Below, piece by piece: positions 10,577 to 19,169 of a stretch of 64,000 nucleotides of DNA. The position numbers and the translations under genes are program-made. Each line of letters begins with the position of its first letter. The stretch's first letter is position 1. The DNA comes from Thermomonas haemolytica (GTDB lineage: Bacteria > Pseudomonadota > Gammaproteobacteria > Xanthomonadales > Xanthomonadaceae). The notes below the pieces were generated by a model. It saw nothing but the letters and a program-made list of their open reading frames with translations. It ran no database searches and had not been told where the DNA came from. The stretch is taken from positions 186,001-250,000 of the forward strand of contig NZ_SMAP01000001.1 in assembly GCF_004346265.1 (NCBI RefSeq), in the 5' to 3' direction.

Positions 10577-11734
10577 ATGCGTCCATTCCCCCTCGGTGAC
10601 GACATCGACGCCCTGCGCGAAGCGGTCCGCCGCTTCGCCGATACCGAAATCGCCCCGCGCGCCGCGCAGGTGGATGCAGACAACTGGTTCCCGCAGGACC
10701 TGTGGCCGAAGCTGGGCGAAATGGGCCTGCTGGGCCTGACCATCCCCGCCGAGTTCGGCGGCAGCGAGATGGGCTATCTGGCCCACCTGGTGGCGATGGA
10801 GGAGATCAGCCGCGCCTCCGGATCGGTCGGCCTGAGCTACGGCGCGCACTCCAACCTGTGCGTGAGCAACCTCTACGCCAACGGTAATGCCGCGCAACGC
10901 GCCAAGTACCTGCCCAAGCTGTGCAGCGGCGAGTGGAAGGGCGCGCTGGCGATGAGCGAGCCCGGTGCCGGTTCCGACGTGGTCGGCTCGATGGCTTGCC
11001 GCGCCGAGCTCAAGGGCGACGTGTGGGTGGCCAACGGCAACAAGATGTGGATCACCAACGGCCCCGAGGCCGACGTGCTGATCGTGTACATGCGCACCGC
11101 CAGCCGCGAGCTGGGCAGCAAGTGCATGACCGCCTTCATCGTCGAGAAGGGCATGAAGGGCTTTTCCACCGCGCAGAAGCTGGACAAGCTGGGCATGCGC
11201 GGCAGCAACACCTGCGAGCTGGTGTTCGAGAACTGCGAGATCCCGCAGGAGAACGTGCTGGGCGAGGTCAACAACGGCGTGAAGGTGCTGATGAGCGGCC
11301 TGAACACCGAGCGCCTGGTGCTGTCCGGCGGCCCCATCGGGCTGATGCAGGCGGCGCTGGACATCGCCCTGCCCTACGTGCGCGAACGCCGCCAGTTCGG
11401 CCAGCCGATCGGCACCTTCGAGCTGATGCAGGCCAAGATCGCCGACATGTACACCGCGCTGCAGTCCAGCCGCGCCTTCGCCTACCAGGTGGCGCGCGAC
11501 TACGATGCCGGCCACAAGAGCCGGATCGACGCCGCGGCCTGCCTGCTGCACGCCAGCGAAGCGGCGGTGCAGGTGGCGCTGGAGGCCATCCAGTCGCTGG
11601 GCGGCAACGGCTACATCAACGAATATCCGACCGGGCGCATCCTGCGCGATGCCAAGCTGTACGCCATCGGCGCCGGCACCAACGAGATCCGCCGCATGCT
11701 GATCGGCCGCGAACTGTTCGCCGGCAACCACTGA
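10577..11734 (+). CDS. liuA: Isovaleryl-CoA dehydrogenase
   Basis: 385 aa acyl-CoA dehydrogenase, FAD enzyme of leucine breakdown converting isovaleryl-CoA to 3-methylcrotonyl-CoA and passing electrons to ETF. It has the N-terminal helical domain, [11 protein letters not shown] at 125-135, [11 protein letters not shown] at 158-168, and the isovaleryl-type catalytic Glu245 in [12 protein letters not shown]; in most other acyl-CoA dehydrogenases the base lies near the C-terminus instead. [14 protein letters not shown] and [14 protein letters not shown] close the protein. ATG 10577 follows GAGGAATCCC. Unlike the usual liuRABCDE operon it stands alone; its partners are at 22.8 kb and 55-59 kb. 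Confidence 0.93.
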   Translation: MRPFPLGDDIDALREAVRRFADTEIAPRAAQVDADNWFPQDLWPKLGEMGLLGLTIPAEFGGSEMGYLAHLVAMEEISRASGSVGLSYGAHSNLCVSNLYANGNAAQRAKYLPKLCSGEWKGALAMSEPGAGSDVVGSMACRAELKGDVWVANGNKMWITNGPEADVLIVYMRTASRELGSKCMTAFIVEKGMKGFSTAQKLDKLGMRGSNTCELVFENCEIPQENVLGEVNNGVKVLMSGLNTERLVLSGGPIGLMQAALDIALPYVRERRQFGQPIGTFELMQAKIADMYTALQSSRAFAYQVARDYDAGHKSRIDAAACLLHASEAAVQVALEAIQSLGGNGYINEYPTGRILRDAKLYAIGAGTNEIRRMLIGRELFAGNH

Positions 11735-11763
11735 CGGCCACGACGACCCCGGTAGTACCCCGC

Positions 11764-11788
11764 GAAGCCCGCCCTTCCGGCGGGCTTC
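11764..11788 (+). terminator. Terminator of isovaleryl-CoA dehydrogenase gene
   Basis: GAAGCCCGCC-CTTCC-GGCGGGCTTC stem followed by GTGCTTCC, 30 bp after the stop codon. Confidence 0.7.
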
Positions 11789-11990
11789 GTGCTTCCTGCA
11801 TCGGCCCGGCGACCACGGCCGGCACCCCAATCGCCATTCCGATCCCCATCCCGATGGGTGGCCAGATCATGACCAATCTTTCATCCACGGTGCATGCGCG
11901 ATTAACCGGCGCGGGCGGATGCTGAACACGTGGAACCGCCGCCGGCATGGCCGGGCCCCACGCCCCCCACAGATACCGATGGAGAACGCC

Positions 11991-12515
11991 ATGAAGACCC
12001 GTCTTGCCCCGATCACCCACACCCTGCTGCTGGGCACCCTGGTGCTGGCCAGCGCCTCGGCCCTGGCCACCCAGCCCACGCCGCAGCAGGCCACGCAGAA
12101 GAAGGCCAGCGCCGAAAAGACCGTCGCCCGCCAGGCCGAGGCCGCGGCCGCCGCCAATGCCGTGGCCGCCGACATGAACGCCGCCGCCGCCGGCAACGAC
12201 ATGGCCGCCGCCGACCGCGAAGCCAACCGCGCGGTGAAGGACGCGCGCATGGCCAAGCATGCCAAGGTCGCGCATGTGCGCCACGCCGATCGCCGCAAGG
12301 AAGCCGCCAACGCGATGGCCGCCGATCTCAATGCCACCGCGGCGGGCGTGCGCATGGCCGCGGCCACGCGCGAAGCCGACCGCGCCGCCGGCGACATGCT
12401 GCTGGCAGCGGAGGCCAAGCAGGGCTACGTGCAGACCGCGCAGACCGCGTTCACCACGCCCGACGGCCAGCAGGTGACGGTGCGTTCGATCATCCCGATC
12501 GCCGGCAAGAACTGA
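11991..12515 (+). CDS. Exported alanine-rich protein of unknown function
   Basis: 174 aa from ATG 11991, chosen because GGAG lies 7 bp upstream and a signal peptide follows directly (MKTRLAPITHTLLLGTLVLA, predicted cleavage after SALA). The mature protein is Ala-rich and charged, with two loose internal copies of an AxxMAADxNAAAAGxxMAAAxREAxRA pattern (~55-80 and ~98-128), consistent with amphipathic helices; it ends in TTPDGQQVTVRSIIPIAGKN. No family is recognised. A longer frame upstream lacks a ribosome site. It converges on the autotransporter gene. Confidence 0.65.
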   Translation: MKTRLAPITHTLLLGTLVLASASALATQPTPQQATQKKASAEKTVARQAEAAAAANAVAADMNAAAAGNDMAAADREANRAVKDARMAKHAKVAHVRHADRRKEAANAMAADLNATAAGVRMAAATREADRAAGDMLLAAEAKQGYVQTAQTAFTTPDGQQVTVRSIIPIAGKN

Positions 12516-12526
12516 CCGGCAACCCC

Positions 12527-12565
12527 TGCCCGTCCGTGGCGCGCCTGTCGCGCGATGGACGGGCA
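12527..12565. terminator. Bidirectional hairpin between convergent genes
   Basis: TGCCCGTCC (12527-12535) pairs with GGACGGGCA (12557-12565) around a GC-rich loop, between the Ala-rich protein gene and the autotransporter gene. No T-run. Confidence 0.5.
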
Positions 12566-12596
12566 AGGCGGAGCCGTCGCCTCAAAACACAAACCT

Positions 12597-15509
12597 TCAG
12601 AACCGGTAGCCGGCCTGCAGTTGGGCCATGCCGGTCTGGCGCAGGCCGTCGTCGCGGCGGCCGAGGTCGAAGCGCAGCAGGCCGTGGCGGCCGAACTGGG
12701 CGCCCAGCCCCAGGCCGAACTGGCGCGCCCGAGGCGACAGCGCCATGCCCTGCAGCGGCGCCCACTGCTCCAGCCCGGTGAAGCTGGCATCGAAGGCGGT
12801 GCCGGCACTCGCCAGCGTGCGCCGCCATTCCATCCATGCATCCAGCGTCCACTGCACGTCGCCGCTGCGCCAGCCGCGCTCGGCGCGCAGGCCGGCCGCG
12901 CCCTGCCAGCGGCGGCTGTCCCAGGCGCGCGCCTGCAGGCCGAAACCGGTGGCGCCGGCTTCCGCGAACCCGTCGTTGGCCACCCGCACGTAATCGCCGG
13001 CCAGGTACGGGCGCAAGGTCAGCGGACCGGCCTGCAGCCGGCGGGCCAGTTCTAACGACAGCCCGAGGTAGCCGCCGGACAGGCGGCTGCCAACGTGGTC
13101 CTGCAGCCCGCCCAGCAGCAGACTGCGCTGCATCTGGCGCTGGACGCTGCCGCTGGCCAGAGACGCCTGCGCCTGCCACGGCCCGCGCCAGGCCGCCGCG
13201 TACAGCTGCACCTCGCGCTGCACGCCGAAACTGCGGTCGCCCAGCGCGCCCAGCCAGCTCGCCTGCTGCTGGCGATCGATCGCCAGGCCCAGCAGCGCCG
13301 AGTCGCCCAGCCGCCAATCGTGGCCGACCAGCTCGCCGCGGGTGTCCAGCGTCACCGCGTCGAACCCGGCCTGCGCCAGCTGGCCACCGCCGGCCAGGTC
13401 GCGATACCAGCCACCGGCCTGCGCCGGCCGTTCCATCAGCGCATCCAGCCGCTGGCCGAGCGCATGCTGGCTGGCCGCGATACCCTCGAGCATCAGCGCC
13501 AGCGAGGCGCCGTGCAACTGGCCGGACAGGCTGCGCAGCGACAGTGAGGCCTGCCCGGCGCTGGCCGTCTGCTGGAACGCCCCGGCCGCGTCGATGAAGG
13601 CCGCGCCAATGCCACCCGGCGCGATCCCGCCGAGCTGGGCGTCGATCGCCTGCATCGCCGATTCCACGCGCACGGCGCTGGGAACGGCCACGCCGGTCAA
13701 GCCCAGCGCCGCCACCGCCTTGCTGACGTCGATCCGGTTGATGTTGAGGAACACGTGGGTGGGGTCGTAGCCCAGACTGGCGTCGAGGAACACGTTCGGC
13801 GCCGCCTTCAGGCTGGAGAAGGTGCCGCTGACGCCGCCGTTGGCGCTCAGCAGGGTCTCCTTGGCGCTGGTGGTGTAGCCCGTTTTCACGCCGAGGATGG
13901 ACATCGTCCCAGCCAGGCTGGCGCTGCCAGAGACCAGCAAGGGGCTGCCCAGCCATACGCCCAGATTGCCGCTGGATGCCTGCTGGAAGTTGCCGGCGAT
14001 GGTGGCCGGATTACTGGCCCCCACCAGGAACCGGCCGCTGTTGGCGACATTGCCGCCGAACGCCCCGCTGGCCCACACGGTGGCGCCATCGGCCACCGCG
14101 AGATTGCCGCGCAGGCCCTTGCGCACGTCCAGCCCGCCGGCATCGACGCGGGTATCGCCGGTGAAGCGGCCGGCTTCGGCCAGGGTCAGGATGCCGCTGC
14201 CGCCCTTGATCAAGCCGCCGCTGCCGACGATCTCGTTGCGCCAGACCGAGTTGCCGGAGAACGCCACGCTGAAATCGCCCCAGGCGAAATTGCTGGGCCC
14301 CATCGCCGCCTTGGTGACATCCAGCAGGCCCCAGCCGAACACCGGGTCCACCCCGGGCGCGCCGAGGTCCTTGGCCCCGCCCAGGAGCAGCTGCCGCACC
14401 TGGTCGTTGCTCAGATACGGAAAGGCCGACCACACCACCGCCGCCGCGCCTGCGACCTGCGGCGCCGCGAACGAGGTGCCGCCGCCCTGGTACAGCGCAT
14501 AGCTGGCATCGCCGACCTTGGCCTGCGGGTCGATGAAGACCACGTTGCCCGGCGCCACCAGGCAGTAGTTCATCGCGCTGCCGCACTGCTGCGAATACGA
14601 GGTGAGCTGGGTCGGATTGTTTGGGTCCAGCGCGCCCACGGTGAGCCAACCCTTTTCCAGCAAGGGATCATTGGCCAGGGTCGGCAGGCGGGCGTTGTCG
14701 GACGGCTCGCCGGCATAGCGCGGATCGCCGCCGCTGTTGCCGTTGGCGAACACGATGATGCCGCCGCGGTTGACCACGAAATCGCGCCAGGCGTTGGCCA
14801 GCTCCGTCGTCAGCGCCGGGTCGTTCCAGTACAGCCCGCCCCAGGAATTGTTGATGATCTTCGCGCCGGCATTCGCCAGCTCGGCATTGATGGCCTGGAA
14901 GAAATCGCCGTAGCCCTCGCCGGCGTGGATCTCGTTGCCGGCGCCGGAGCCATCGTCCACCGGCGGCGCATCGCTGATGATGCGCGAGGACACGATGTTC
15001 GCGCCCTGCGCCACCCCGCCGCCCCAGCTGCCGATGCCCTTGCCTGCGGCCATCTCCGCGACCACCGTGCCGTGCCCGACGACGTCGTCCACGCTGGTGT
15101 TGTTGGTGGCCGGATCGACGTGGATGAAGCTGGCCGTCACCCGCCCGGCCAGCGCCGGGTTCTGCCGGTTCACCCCGGTATCGACCAGTCCGATGGTGAC
15201 GCCCTGCCCTTTCAGCCCCGCGCCCAGTGCGCCGGCGGCATTCGTCAGCACCAGATGCTGGCTGTACTGCGGCAGGCTGGCCGGCCCGGCCAGGGTGGGA
15301 ATGGCCGGCGGGTTCACCACCAGGCTGCTGTCGTTGGCCACGGTCGGGGTGAAGCCGATGCCGCCACCGGGCGTGGTGGGCGGCGACGGCGGCGGCGAGG
15401 ACCGCACCCCTCCGCCACCGCCGCCACAGGCGGCCAGCAGCAGCGCGATGGCGCAAGGCAGGAGCGCCGCCAGCGGACGGCGCGCAGGAAGGGTCTGGAT
15501 GATCGGCAT
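12597..15509 (-). CDS. Subtilisin-like serine protease autotransporter
   Basis: 970 aa. N-terminal signal with lipobox-like LLLAAC (Cys28) then a Gly run; S8 subtilase domain ~75-390 with the triad Asp110 (GLVDTGV), His146 (VVGHGTVVAEM) and Ser346 (GGGTSFAAPQVAGAA); a beta-helical/Gly-rich passenger ~390-690; and a C-terminal autotransporter beta-barrel (~700-970) ending in QAGYRF with the terminal Phe typical of outer-membrane proteins. The family (SphB1/AspA-like) is translocated across the outer membrane and cleaves surface or extracellular proteins. Start at 15509 is preferred because GGGGAG lies 8 bp upstream; ATG 15515 would leave too short a spacing. Substrate unknown. It diverges from the thiolase gene. 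Confidence 0.88.
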   Translation of the reverse strand: MPIIQTLPARRPLAALLPCAIALLLAACGGGGGGVRSSPPPSPPTTPGGGIGFTPTVANDSSLVVNPPAIPTLAGPASLPQYSQHLVLTNAAGALGAGLKGQGVTIGLVDTGVNRQNPALAGRVTASFIHVDPATNNTSVDDVVGHGTVVAEMAAGKGIGSWGGGVAQGANIVSSRIISDAPPVDDGSGAGNEIHAGEGYGDFFQAINAELANAGAKIINNSWGGLYWNDPALTTELANAWRDFVVNRGGIIVFANGNSGGDPRYAGEPSDNARLPTLANDPLLEKGWLTVGALDPNNPTQLTSYSQQCGSAMNYCLVAPGNVVFIDPQAKVGDASYALYQGGGTSFAAPQVAGAAAVVWSAFPYLSNDQVRQLLLGGAKDLGAPGVDPVFGWGLLDVTKAAMGPSNFAWGDFSVAFSGNSVWRNEIVGSGGLIKGGSGILTLAEAGRFTGDTRVDAGGLDVRKGLRGNLAVADGATVWASGAFGGNVANSGRFLVGASNPATIAGNFQQASSGNLGVWLGSPLLVSGSASLAGTMSILGVKTGYTTSAKETLLSANGGVSGTFSSLKAAPNVFLDASLGYDPTHVFLNINRIDVSKAVAALGLTGVAVPSAVRVESAMQAIDAQLGGIAPGGIGAAFIDAAGAFQQTASAGQASLSLRSLSGQLHGASLALMLEGIAASQHALGQRLDALMERPAQAGGWYRDLAGGGQLAQAGFDAVTLDTRGELVGHDWRLGDSALLGLAIDRQQQASWLGALGDRSFGVQREVQLYAAAWRGPWQAQASLASGSVQRQMQRSLLLGGLQDHVGSRLSGGYLGLSLELARRLQAGPLTLRPYLAGDYVRVANDGFAEAGATGFGLQARAWDSRRWQGAAGLRAERGWRSGDVQWTLDAWMEWRRTLASAGTAFDASFTGLEQWAPLQGMALSPRARQFGLGLGAQFGRHGLLRFDLGRRDDGLRQTGMAQLQAGYRF

Positions 15510-15690
15510 GTGCATGGCTCCCCGGAGGCCGGCACCGCCCATGGTGCCGCGCATCCGCCGCCAATGTTGTAAGCCGAGGGCCCCGGCGGGCGCAACGCCA
15601 GCACCATGCGGCAACGCAGCATGCGAACGCGATTCGCGCCATAATCGGGGTTTCCCGGCCCCCACGGCCACACGCATCCCGGAGCTTCCC

Positions 15691-16866
15691 ATGCGCGACG
15701 TCGTCATCGTCGGTGCCAAGCGCACCGCCATCGGTTCCTTCCTCGGCCAGTTCACCGGCACCCCCACCCCGGCGCTGGGCAGCGCCGCCATCGCCGCCGC
15801 ACTGGCGCAGTCCGGCCTGCCGGCGGACAAGGTGGATGAAGTGATCATGGGCTGCGTGCTGCCGGCCGGCCTCGGCCAGGCCCCGGCGCGCCAGGCCTCG
15901 CGCATGGCCGGCATCCCGGATGCCGCCGGCTGCACCACCGTCAACAAGGTCTGCGGCTCCGGCATGAAGGCGGTGATGCTGGCGCACGACATCATCCGGG
16001 CCGGCTCCGCGCAGGCGGTGGTGGCCGGCGGCATGGAGTCGATGACCAACGCCCCGCACCTGCTCAACGGCTCGCGCACCGGCATCCGCTACGGCAGCGC
16101 CGAGTTCCTCGACCACATGGCCTACGACGGCCTGACCAACCCCTACGACGGCAAGGCGATGGGCGTGTTCGGCGACATGGCCTGCGGCAAGTACGGTTAC
16201 GACCGCGCGACCATCGACGCCTACTCCGCGGAAAGCGCGCGCCGCGCGCAGGCCGCGCAGGCCAGCGGCGCGTTCGACGCCGAGATCGCGCCGGTGACGG
16301 TCAAGACCCGCAAGGGCGAGGCCGTCATCAGCAAGGACGAAGAGCCGGGCAAGATCGATCCGGCCAAGATCCCCGACCTGCGCCCGGCGTTCGGCAAGGA
16401 CGGCGTGCTGACCGCCGCCTCGTCCTCCAAGATCTCCGACGGCGCGGCCGCGCTGGTGGTGATGTCGGCCGAGGCCGCGGCCGCCGCGGGCGCCAAGCCG
16501 CTGGCCCGCATCGTCGCCCACGCCACCCACGCGCAGGCGCCGGAGTGGTTCACCACCGCCCCGGTGGCCGCGATCAAGAACGTGCTGGACAAGGCCGGCT
16601 GGAGCGTGGGCGACGTGGACCTGTTCGAGGTCAACGAAGCCTTCGCCTGCGTGGCGATGGCGCCGATGACCGACCTCGGCATCCCGCACGACAAGCTGAA
16701 CGTCAACGGCGGCGCGCTGGCGCTGGGCCATCCGATCGGCGCCTCCGGCGCGCGCCTGCTGGTGACCCTGGTGCACGCCCTGCAGGCGCGCGGGGGCAAG
16801 CGCGGTGTCGCCTCGCTGTGCATCGGCGGCGGCGAAGCCACCGCGGTGGCGATCGAACTGGCGTGA
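15691..16866 (+). CDS. atoB: Acetyl-CoA C-acetyltransferase (thiolase)
   Basis: 391 aa, the standard length of a biosynthetic/degradative thiolase II. It joins or cleaves acetoacetyl-CoA. Catalytic residues are all present at expected places: Cys88 (NKVCGSGMKA), His347 (GHPIGASG), Cys377 (SLCIGGGEA). ATG 15691 begins MRDVVIVGAKRTAIGSF. It can take acetoacetyl-CoA from leucine degradation or ketone bodies; other 3-ketoacyl substrates cannot be excluded. Confidence 0.92.
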   Translation: MRDVVIVGAKRTAIGSFLGQFTGTPTPALGSAAIAAALAQSGLPADKVDEVIMGCVLPAGLGQAPARQASRMAGIPDAAGCTTVNKVCGSGMKAVMLAHDIIRAGSAQAVVAGGMESMTNAPHLLNGSRTGIRYGSAEFLDHMAYDGLTNPYDGKAMGVFGDMACGKYGYDRATIDAYSAESARRAQAAQASGAFDAEIAPVTVKTRKGEAVISKDEEPGKIDPAKIPDLRPAFGKDGVLTAASSSKISDGAAALVVMSAEAAAAAGAKPLARIVAHATHAQAPEWFTTAPVAAIKNVLDKAGWSVGDVDLFEVNEAFACVAMAPMTDLGIPHDKLNVNGGALALGHPIGASGARLLVTLVHALQARGGKRGVASLCIGGGEATAVAIELA

Positions 16867-16914
16867 CCAGCGCCGCGCGGAGAACGGCTGAACGGGAAAT
16901 TTTCGGTCAACCGC

Positions 16915-16942
16915 TTGACACGCGACACCAGCACGTCATCAT
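16915..16942 (+). promoter_or_regulatory. Candidate sigma-70 promoter for Ala-rich lipoprotein
   Basis: Perfect -35 TTGACA (16915-16920), 16-bp spacer and CATCAT as the best -10 (16937-16942), 52 bp before the lipoprotein ATG. The -10 is weak. Confidence 0.45.
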
Positions 16943-16994
16943 GGTAGGGCACGCGATTCTTGCGTTGCCCAATTTCAGACGAGGAAACCGCATC

Positions 16995-17294
16995 ATGTCG
17001 ATCAACAAGATCCTGCTGGCGATGGCGCTGGGCCTGGCCCTGACTGCCTGCAGCAAGTCCGAGCCCGCCGCCGATGCCGCTGCCGCCGGCAACGAAGCAC
17101 CGGCCGCCGAGCAGGCTGCTGCCGACAACGCCGCCGCCCAGGCGGCCGACGCCACTGCCGAAGCCCCGGCTGCCGACGCGGCTGCCCCGGCGACGGAAGC
17201 GGCCCCGGCCGACGCTGCCGCTACCCCGGCGGACGCCCAGAAAGCGGCCGACGAGGCGGAGAAGGCTGCGACCTCGGCGGAAGCCAAGAAGTAA
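16995..17294 (+). CDS. Small Ala-rich lipoprotein (copy 1 of 3)
   Basis: 99 aa. Signal MSINKILLAMALGLALTAC with lipobox LTAC, lipidation at Cys19, then ~80 residues made almost entirely of Ala with Glu, Asp, Pro and Thr, ending EKAATSAEAKK. The mature part is low-complexity and acidic; no catalytic domain. GAGGAAACC gives a ribosome site before ATG 16995. It is followed by its own terminator and by a second lipoprotein of the same design; a third is at 25537. A cell-envelope role is inferred only from the lipid anchor and the family name is not known to me. Confidence 0.75.
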   Translation: MSINKILLAMALGLALTACSKSEPAADAAAAGNEAPAAEQAAADNAAAQAADATAEAPAADAAAPATEAAPADAAATPADAQKAADEAEKAATSAEAKK

Positions 17295-17342
17295 TCCGAC
17301 GGCGGAGCGATCTACCGGCGTATTGCTGCTAGAATTCGGAAA

Positions 17343-17368
17343 GGCCGTCGGTGTCCCGACGGCTTTTT
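17343..17368 (+). terminator. Terminator of lipoprotein copy 1
   Basis: GCCGTCGG-TGTC-CCGACGGC followed by TTTTT. Confidence 0.85.
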
Positions 17369-17502
17369 CGTGCCCCGGGCGACCGGGAAAGACGTAAGTC
17401 AGTGAACGACCCACCGGTGCAAGCCGGTACGCTAAGCGCACTGGCGTTGCCTGAAGTTCCACCCTTAAAGCTGTTCCATCAGTCAACCCTCTGGAGATTT
17501 CC

Positions 17503-17784
17503 ATGAACAACAAGCTTTTCGTGCTCCTCGCCGCTGGCGTCCTGGCCCTGTCGGCCTGCAAGAAGGAAGAGGCTGCTCCGGCCGCCGACGCCGCTGCCCC
17601 GGCCGCCGAGGCCCCGGCTGCTCCGGCCGCCGACGCCGCCGCTGCCCCGGCCGCTGAGGCCCCGGCTGCCGACGCCGCTGCCGCTCCGGCCGCCGACGCC
17701 GCCGCTGCTCCGGCTGCCGACGCCGCTGCCGCTCCGGCCGCCGACGCCGCTGCCGCTCCGGCCGCCGAGGGCGAGAAGAAGTAA
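17503..17784 (+). CDS. Small Ala/Pro-rich lipoprotein with 8-residue repeats (copy 2 of 3)
   Basis: 93 aa. Signal MNNKLFVLLAAGVLALSAC (lipobox LSAC, Cys19), then KKEEAAPAAD and a periodic run of PAADAAAA units starting at residues 41, 54, 62, 70 and 78, ending PAAEGEKK. Ala/Pro tracts of this type are extended and may span the periplasm. CTGGAG precedes ATG 17503. The gene lies between two strong terminators and is monocistronic. A leader of ~130 bp upstream contains ACCGG/CCGGT self-complementarity but no recognisable riboswitch. Confidence 0.75.
   Translation: MNNKLFVLLAAGVLALSACKKEEAAPAADAAAPAAEAPAAPAADAAAAPAAEAPAADAAAAPAADAAAAPAADAAAAPAADAAAAPAAEGEKK
17662..17769 (+). repeat. 24-bp tandem repeats inside lipoprotein copy 2
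   Basis: About four and a half in-frame 24-bp units encoding PAADAAAA, differing mostly at synonymous positions. Such arrays can change copy number by slippage or recombination without breaking the frame. Confidence 0.7.
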
Positions 17785-17810
17785 TCTTCTTCTCCCAGCG
17801 TTCGATGCGA

Positions 17811-17841
17811 ACAGGGCCCGCTTCGGCGGGCCCTGTTTTTT
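17811..17841 (+). terminator. Strong terminator of lipoprotein copy 2
   Basis: CAGGGCCCGC-TTCG-GCGGGCCCTG stem then six T residues: a UUCG-tetraloop terminator. Confidence 0.93.
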
Positions 17842-17882
17842 GCGCATGCAGGACAACAACACGAAGCGACGGCACGCGCGCG

Positions 17883-17908
17883 AAAAAAACCCCGCGCGAG
17901 GCGGGGTT
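17883..17908 (-). terminator. Terminator of the cold-shock gene
   Basis: On the minus strand a stem AACCCCGCC...GCGGGGTT is followed by a run of T residues (A-run at 17883-17889), 24 bp past the csp stop codon. Confidence 0.85.
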
Positions 17909-17931
17909 CGGAATGCGGCGAGGGGCTTGGA

Positions 17932-18135
17932 TCAGGCCGGCTTGACGCCTGCCGCCTGCGCGCCCTTCGGGCCCTGCTGGACTTCGTAGCTGACGCGCTG
18001 GCCTTCCTGCAGGCTGCGGAAGCCCTTGGCGTCGATCGCGGAGAAATGCACGAACACGTCGGCGCTGCCGTCCTCGGGGGCGATGAAGCCGAAGCCCTTG
18101 GCGTCGTTGAACCACTTCACGGTGCCGTACTGCAT
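17932..18135 (-). CDS. cspA: Cold-shock domain protein
   Basis: 67 aa single cold-shock domain, an OB-fold RNA/ssDNA-binding chaperone. RNP1 KGFGFI at 13-18 and RNP2 VFVHF at 27-31 are intact; [18 protein letters not shown] is the standard N-terminus. AGAGGT lies upstream of ATG 18135. Which paralogue of the family this is, and whether it is cold-induced, cannot be read from the sequence. Confidence 0.95.
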   Translation of the reverse strand: MQYGTVKWFNDAKGFGFIAPEDGSADVFVHFSAIDAKGFRSLQEGQRVSYEVQQGPKGAQAAGVKPA

Positions 18136-18268
18136 GATGCGAAGACCTCTTGCGGATGCGGGTGGTGATGGAACCGGATGGTGGGGGCGTACCGCCTTGC
18201 GGCGGCACCGCGCGAGTATGCCCGAACCGACTGCCCGCGCAAGCCGCGCGCGCACCTCGAGATTGCCC

Positions 18269-19018
18269 TCACTCCACCAGCAGCGAACGCAGCAGCGGCG
18301 GCACCCCGGCCATCGCCGCCGCCACGTTGTCCAGCACGTCCTGCAGGGTGATCACCTCGTCCACGTCCGGCCCAGCCCCGGCGGCCCAGTTGGCGACGAT
18401 CGCCAGGCAGGCGTAGTCCAGCCCCAACTCGCGCGCCAGCCCGGCCTCCGGCATCCCGGTCATGCCCACCAGGTCGCAGCCGTCACGGCGCATCCGCGCG
18501 ATCTCGGCGCGGGTTTCCAAGCGCGGGCCCTGGGTCGCGCCGTAGCAGCCGCCATCCACCACCGCCACCCCGGCGCGCGCCGCCGCGGCCAGCACCTGCT
18601 GCCGCAGCGCAGGAGTGTAGGGATCGCCGAAATCCACGTGCAGCACCTCGCTGCCCGGCTCCTCGCAGAACGTGGAGATGCGGCCCCAGGTGTAGTCGAT
18701 GAGCTGGTCCGGGCACGCCAGCACGCGCGGGCCGTAGGCTTCGGTGATGCCGCCGACGGTATTCAGGGCCAGCACCCGCTGCGCGCCCAGCGCCTTCAGC
18801 GCGGCGAGGTTGGCGCGGTAGTTGATGCGGTGCGGCGGCAGCGAGTGGCCTTCGCCGTGGCGGGCCAGGAAGGCCACCCGCCGGCCCGCATACAGCCCCA
18901 CCCGCACCGGGCCCGAAGGCGCGCCGTAGGGCGTCACCGGCTGGTGGGTTTCGACGCCGGCCAGTTCGCCCAGTGCGTACACGCCGGTACCGCCGATCAC
19001 CGCGAGTTCGATGGTCAT
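18269..19018 (-). CDS. mtiP: S-methyl-5'-thioinosine / methylthioadenosine phosphorylase
   Basis: 249 aa purine-nucleoside phosphorylase of the MTAP/MTIP family: it splits a 5'-methylthio-nucleoside into base and methylthioribose-1-phosphate during salvage of the polyamine by-product. GGTGVYAL at 9-16 (phosphate loop), [38 protein letters not shown] and [15 protein letters not shown] are family signatures. The short length and gene neighbourhood resemble the Pseudomonas thioinosine-specific enzyme, and the hypoxanthine product would feed the adjacent phosphoribosyltransferase. Adenosine versus inosine preference is inferred, not proven. Confidence 0.85.
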   Translation of the reverse strand: MTIELAVIGGTGVYALGELAGVETHQPVTPYGAPSGPVRVGLYAGRRVAFLARHGEGHSLPPHRINYRANLAALKALGAQRVLALNTVGGITEAYGPRVLACPDQLIDYTWGRISTFCEEPGSEVLHVDFGDPYTPALRQQVLAAAARAGVAVVDGGCYGATQGPRLETRAEIARMRRDGCDLVGMTGMPEAGLARELGLDYACLAIVANWAAGAGPDVDEVITLQDVLDNVAAAMAGVPPLLRSLLVE

Positions 19019-19100
19019 CGTTTACTCCGTATTCGTCGCAGGCAGACGCACGCACCGGCCGCGCTTCGCCGGACACGCCGTGAATACATCCATGTAGGCT

Positions 19101-19126
19101 TCTCGGCGGCATCCATGCCGCCGAGA
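19101..19126. repeat. Perfect hairpin in the hpt-mtiP gap
   Basis: TCTCGGCGGCAT-CC-ATGCCGCCGAGA, a 12-bp inverted repeat in the 151-bp gap between hypoxanthine phosphoribosyltransferase and thioinosine phosphorylase genes. No T-run. It could stabilise the upstream mRNA or be part of a dispersed intergenic repeat. Confidence 0.55.
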
Positions 19127-19169
19127 GTCCGTCCAAGCGCAGCCGGCACGCACGTCTGCCATCGCAATT

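Noticed and set aside
12490-15500. Other open frames across the autotransporter on both strands
   Set aside because: Shadow frames in Ala/Gly-rich high-GC coding sequence, without start sites or family motifs.
17662-17769. CRISPR or mobile repeat
   Set aside because: The repeats are contiguous codons of a lipoprotein; no spacers.
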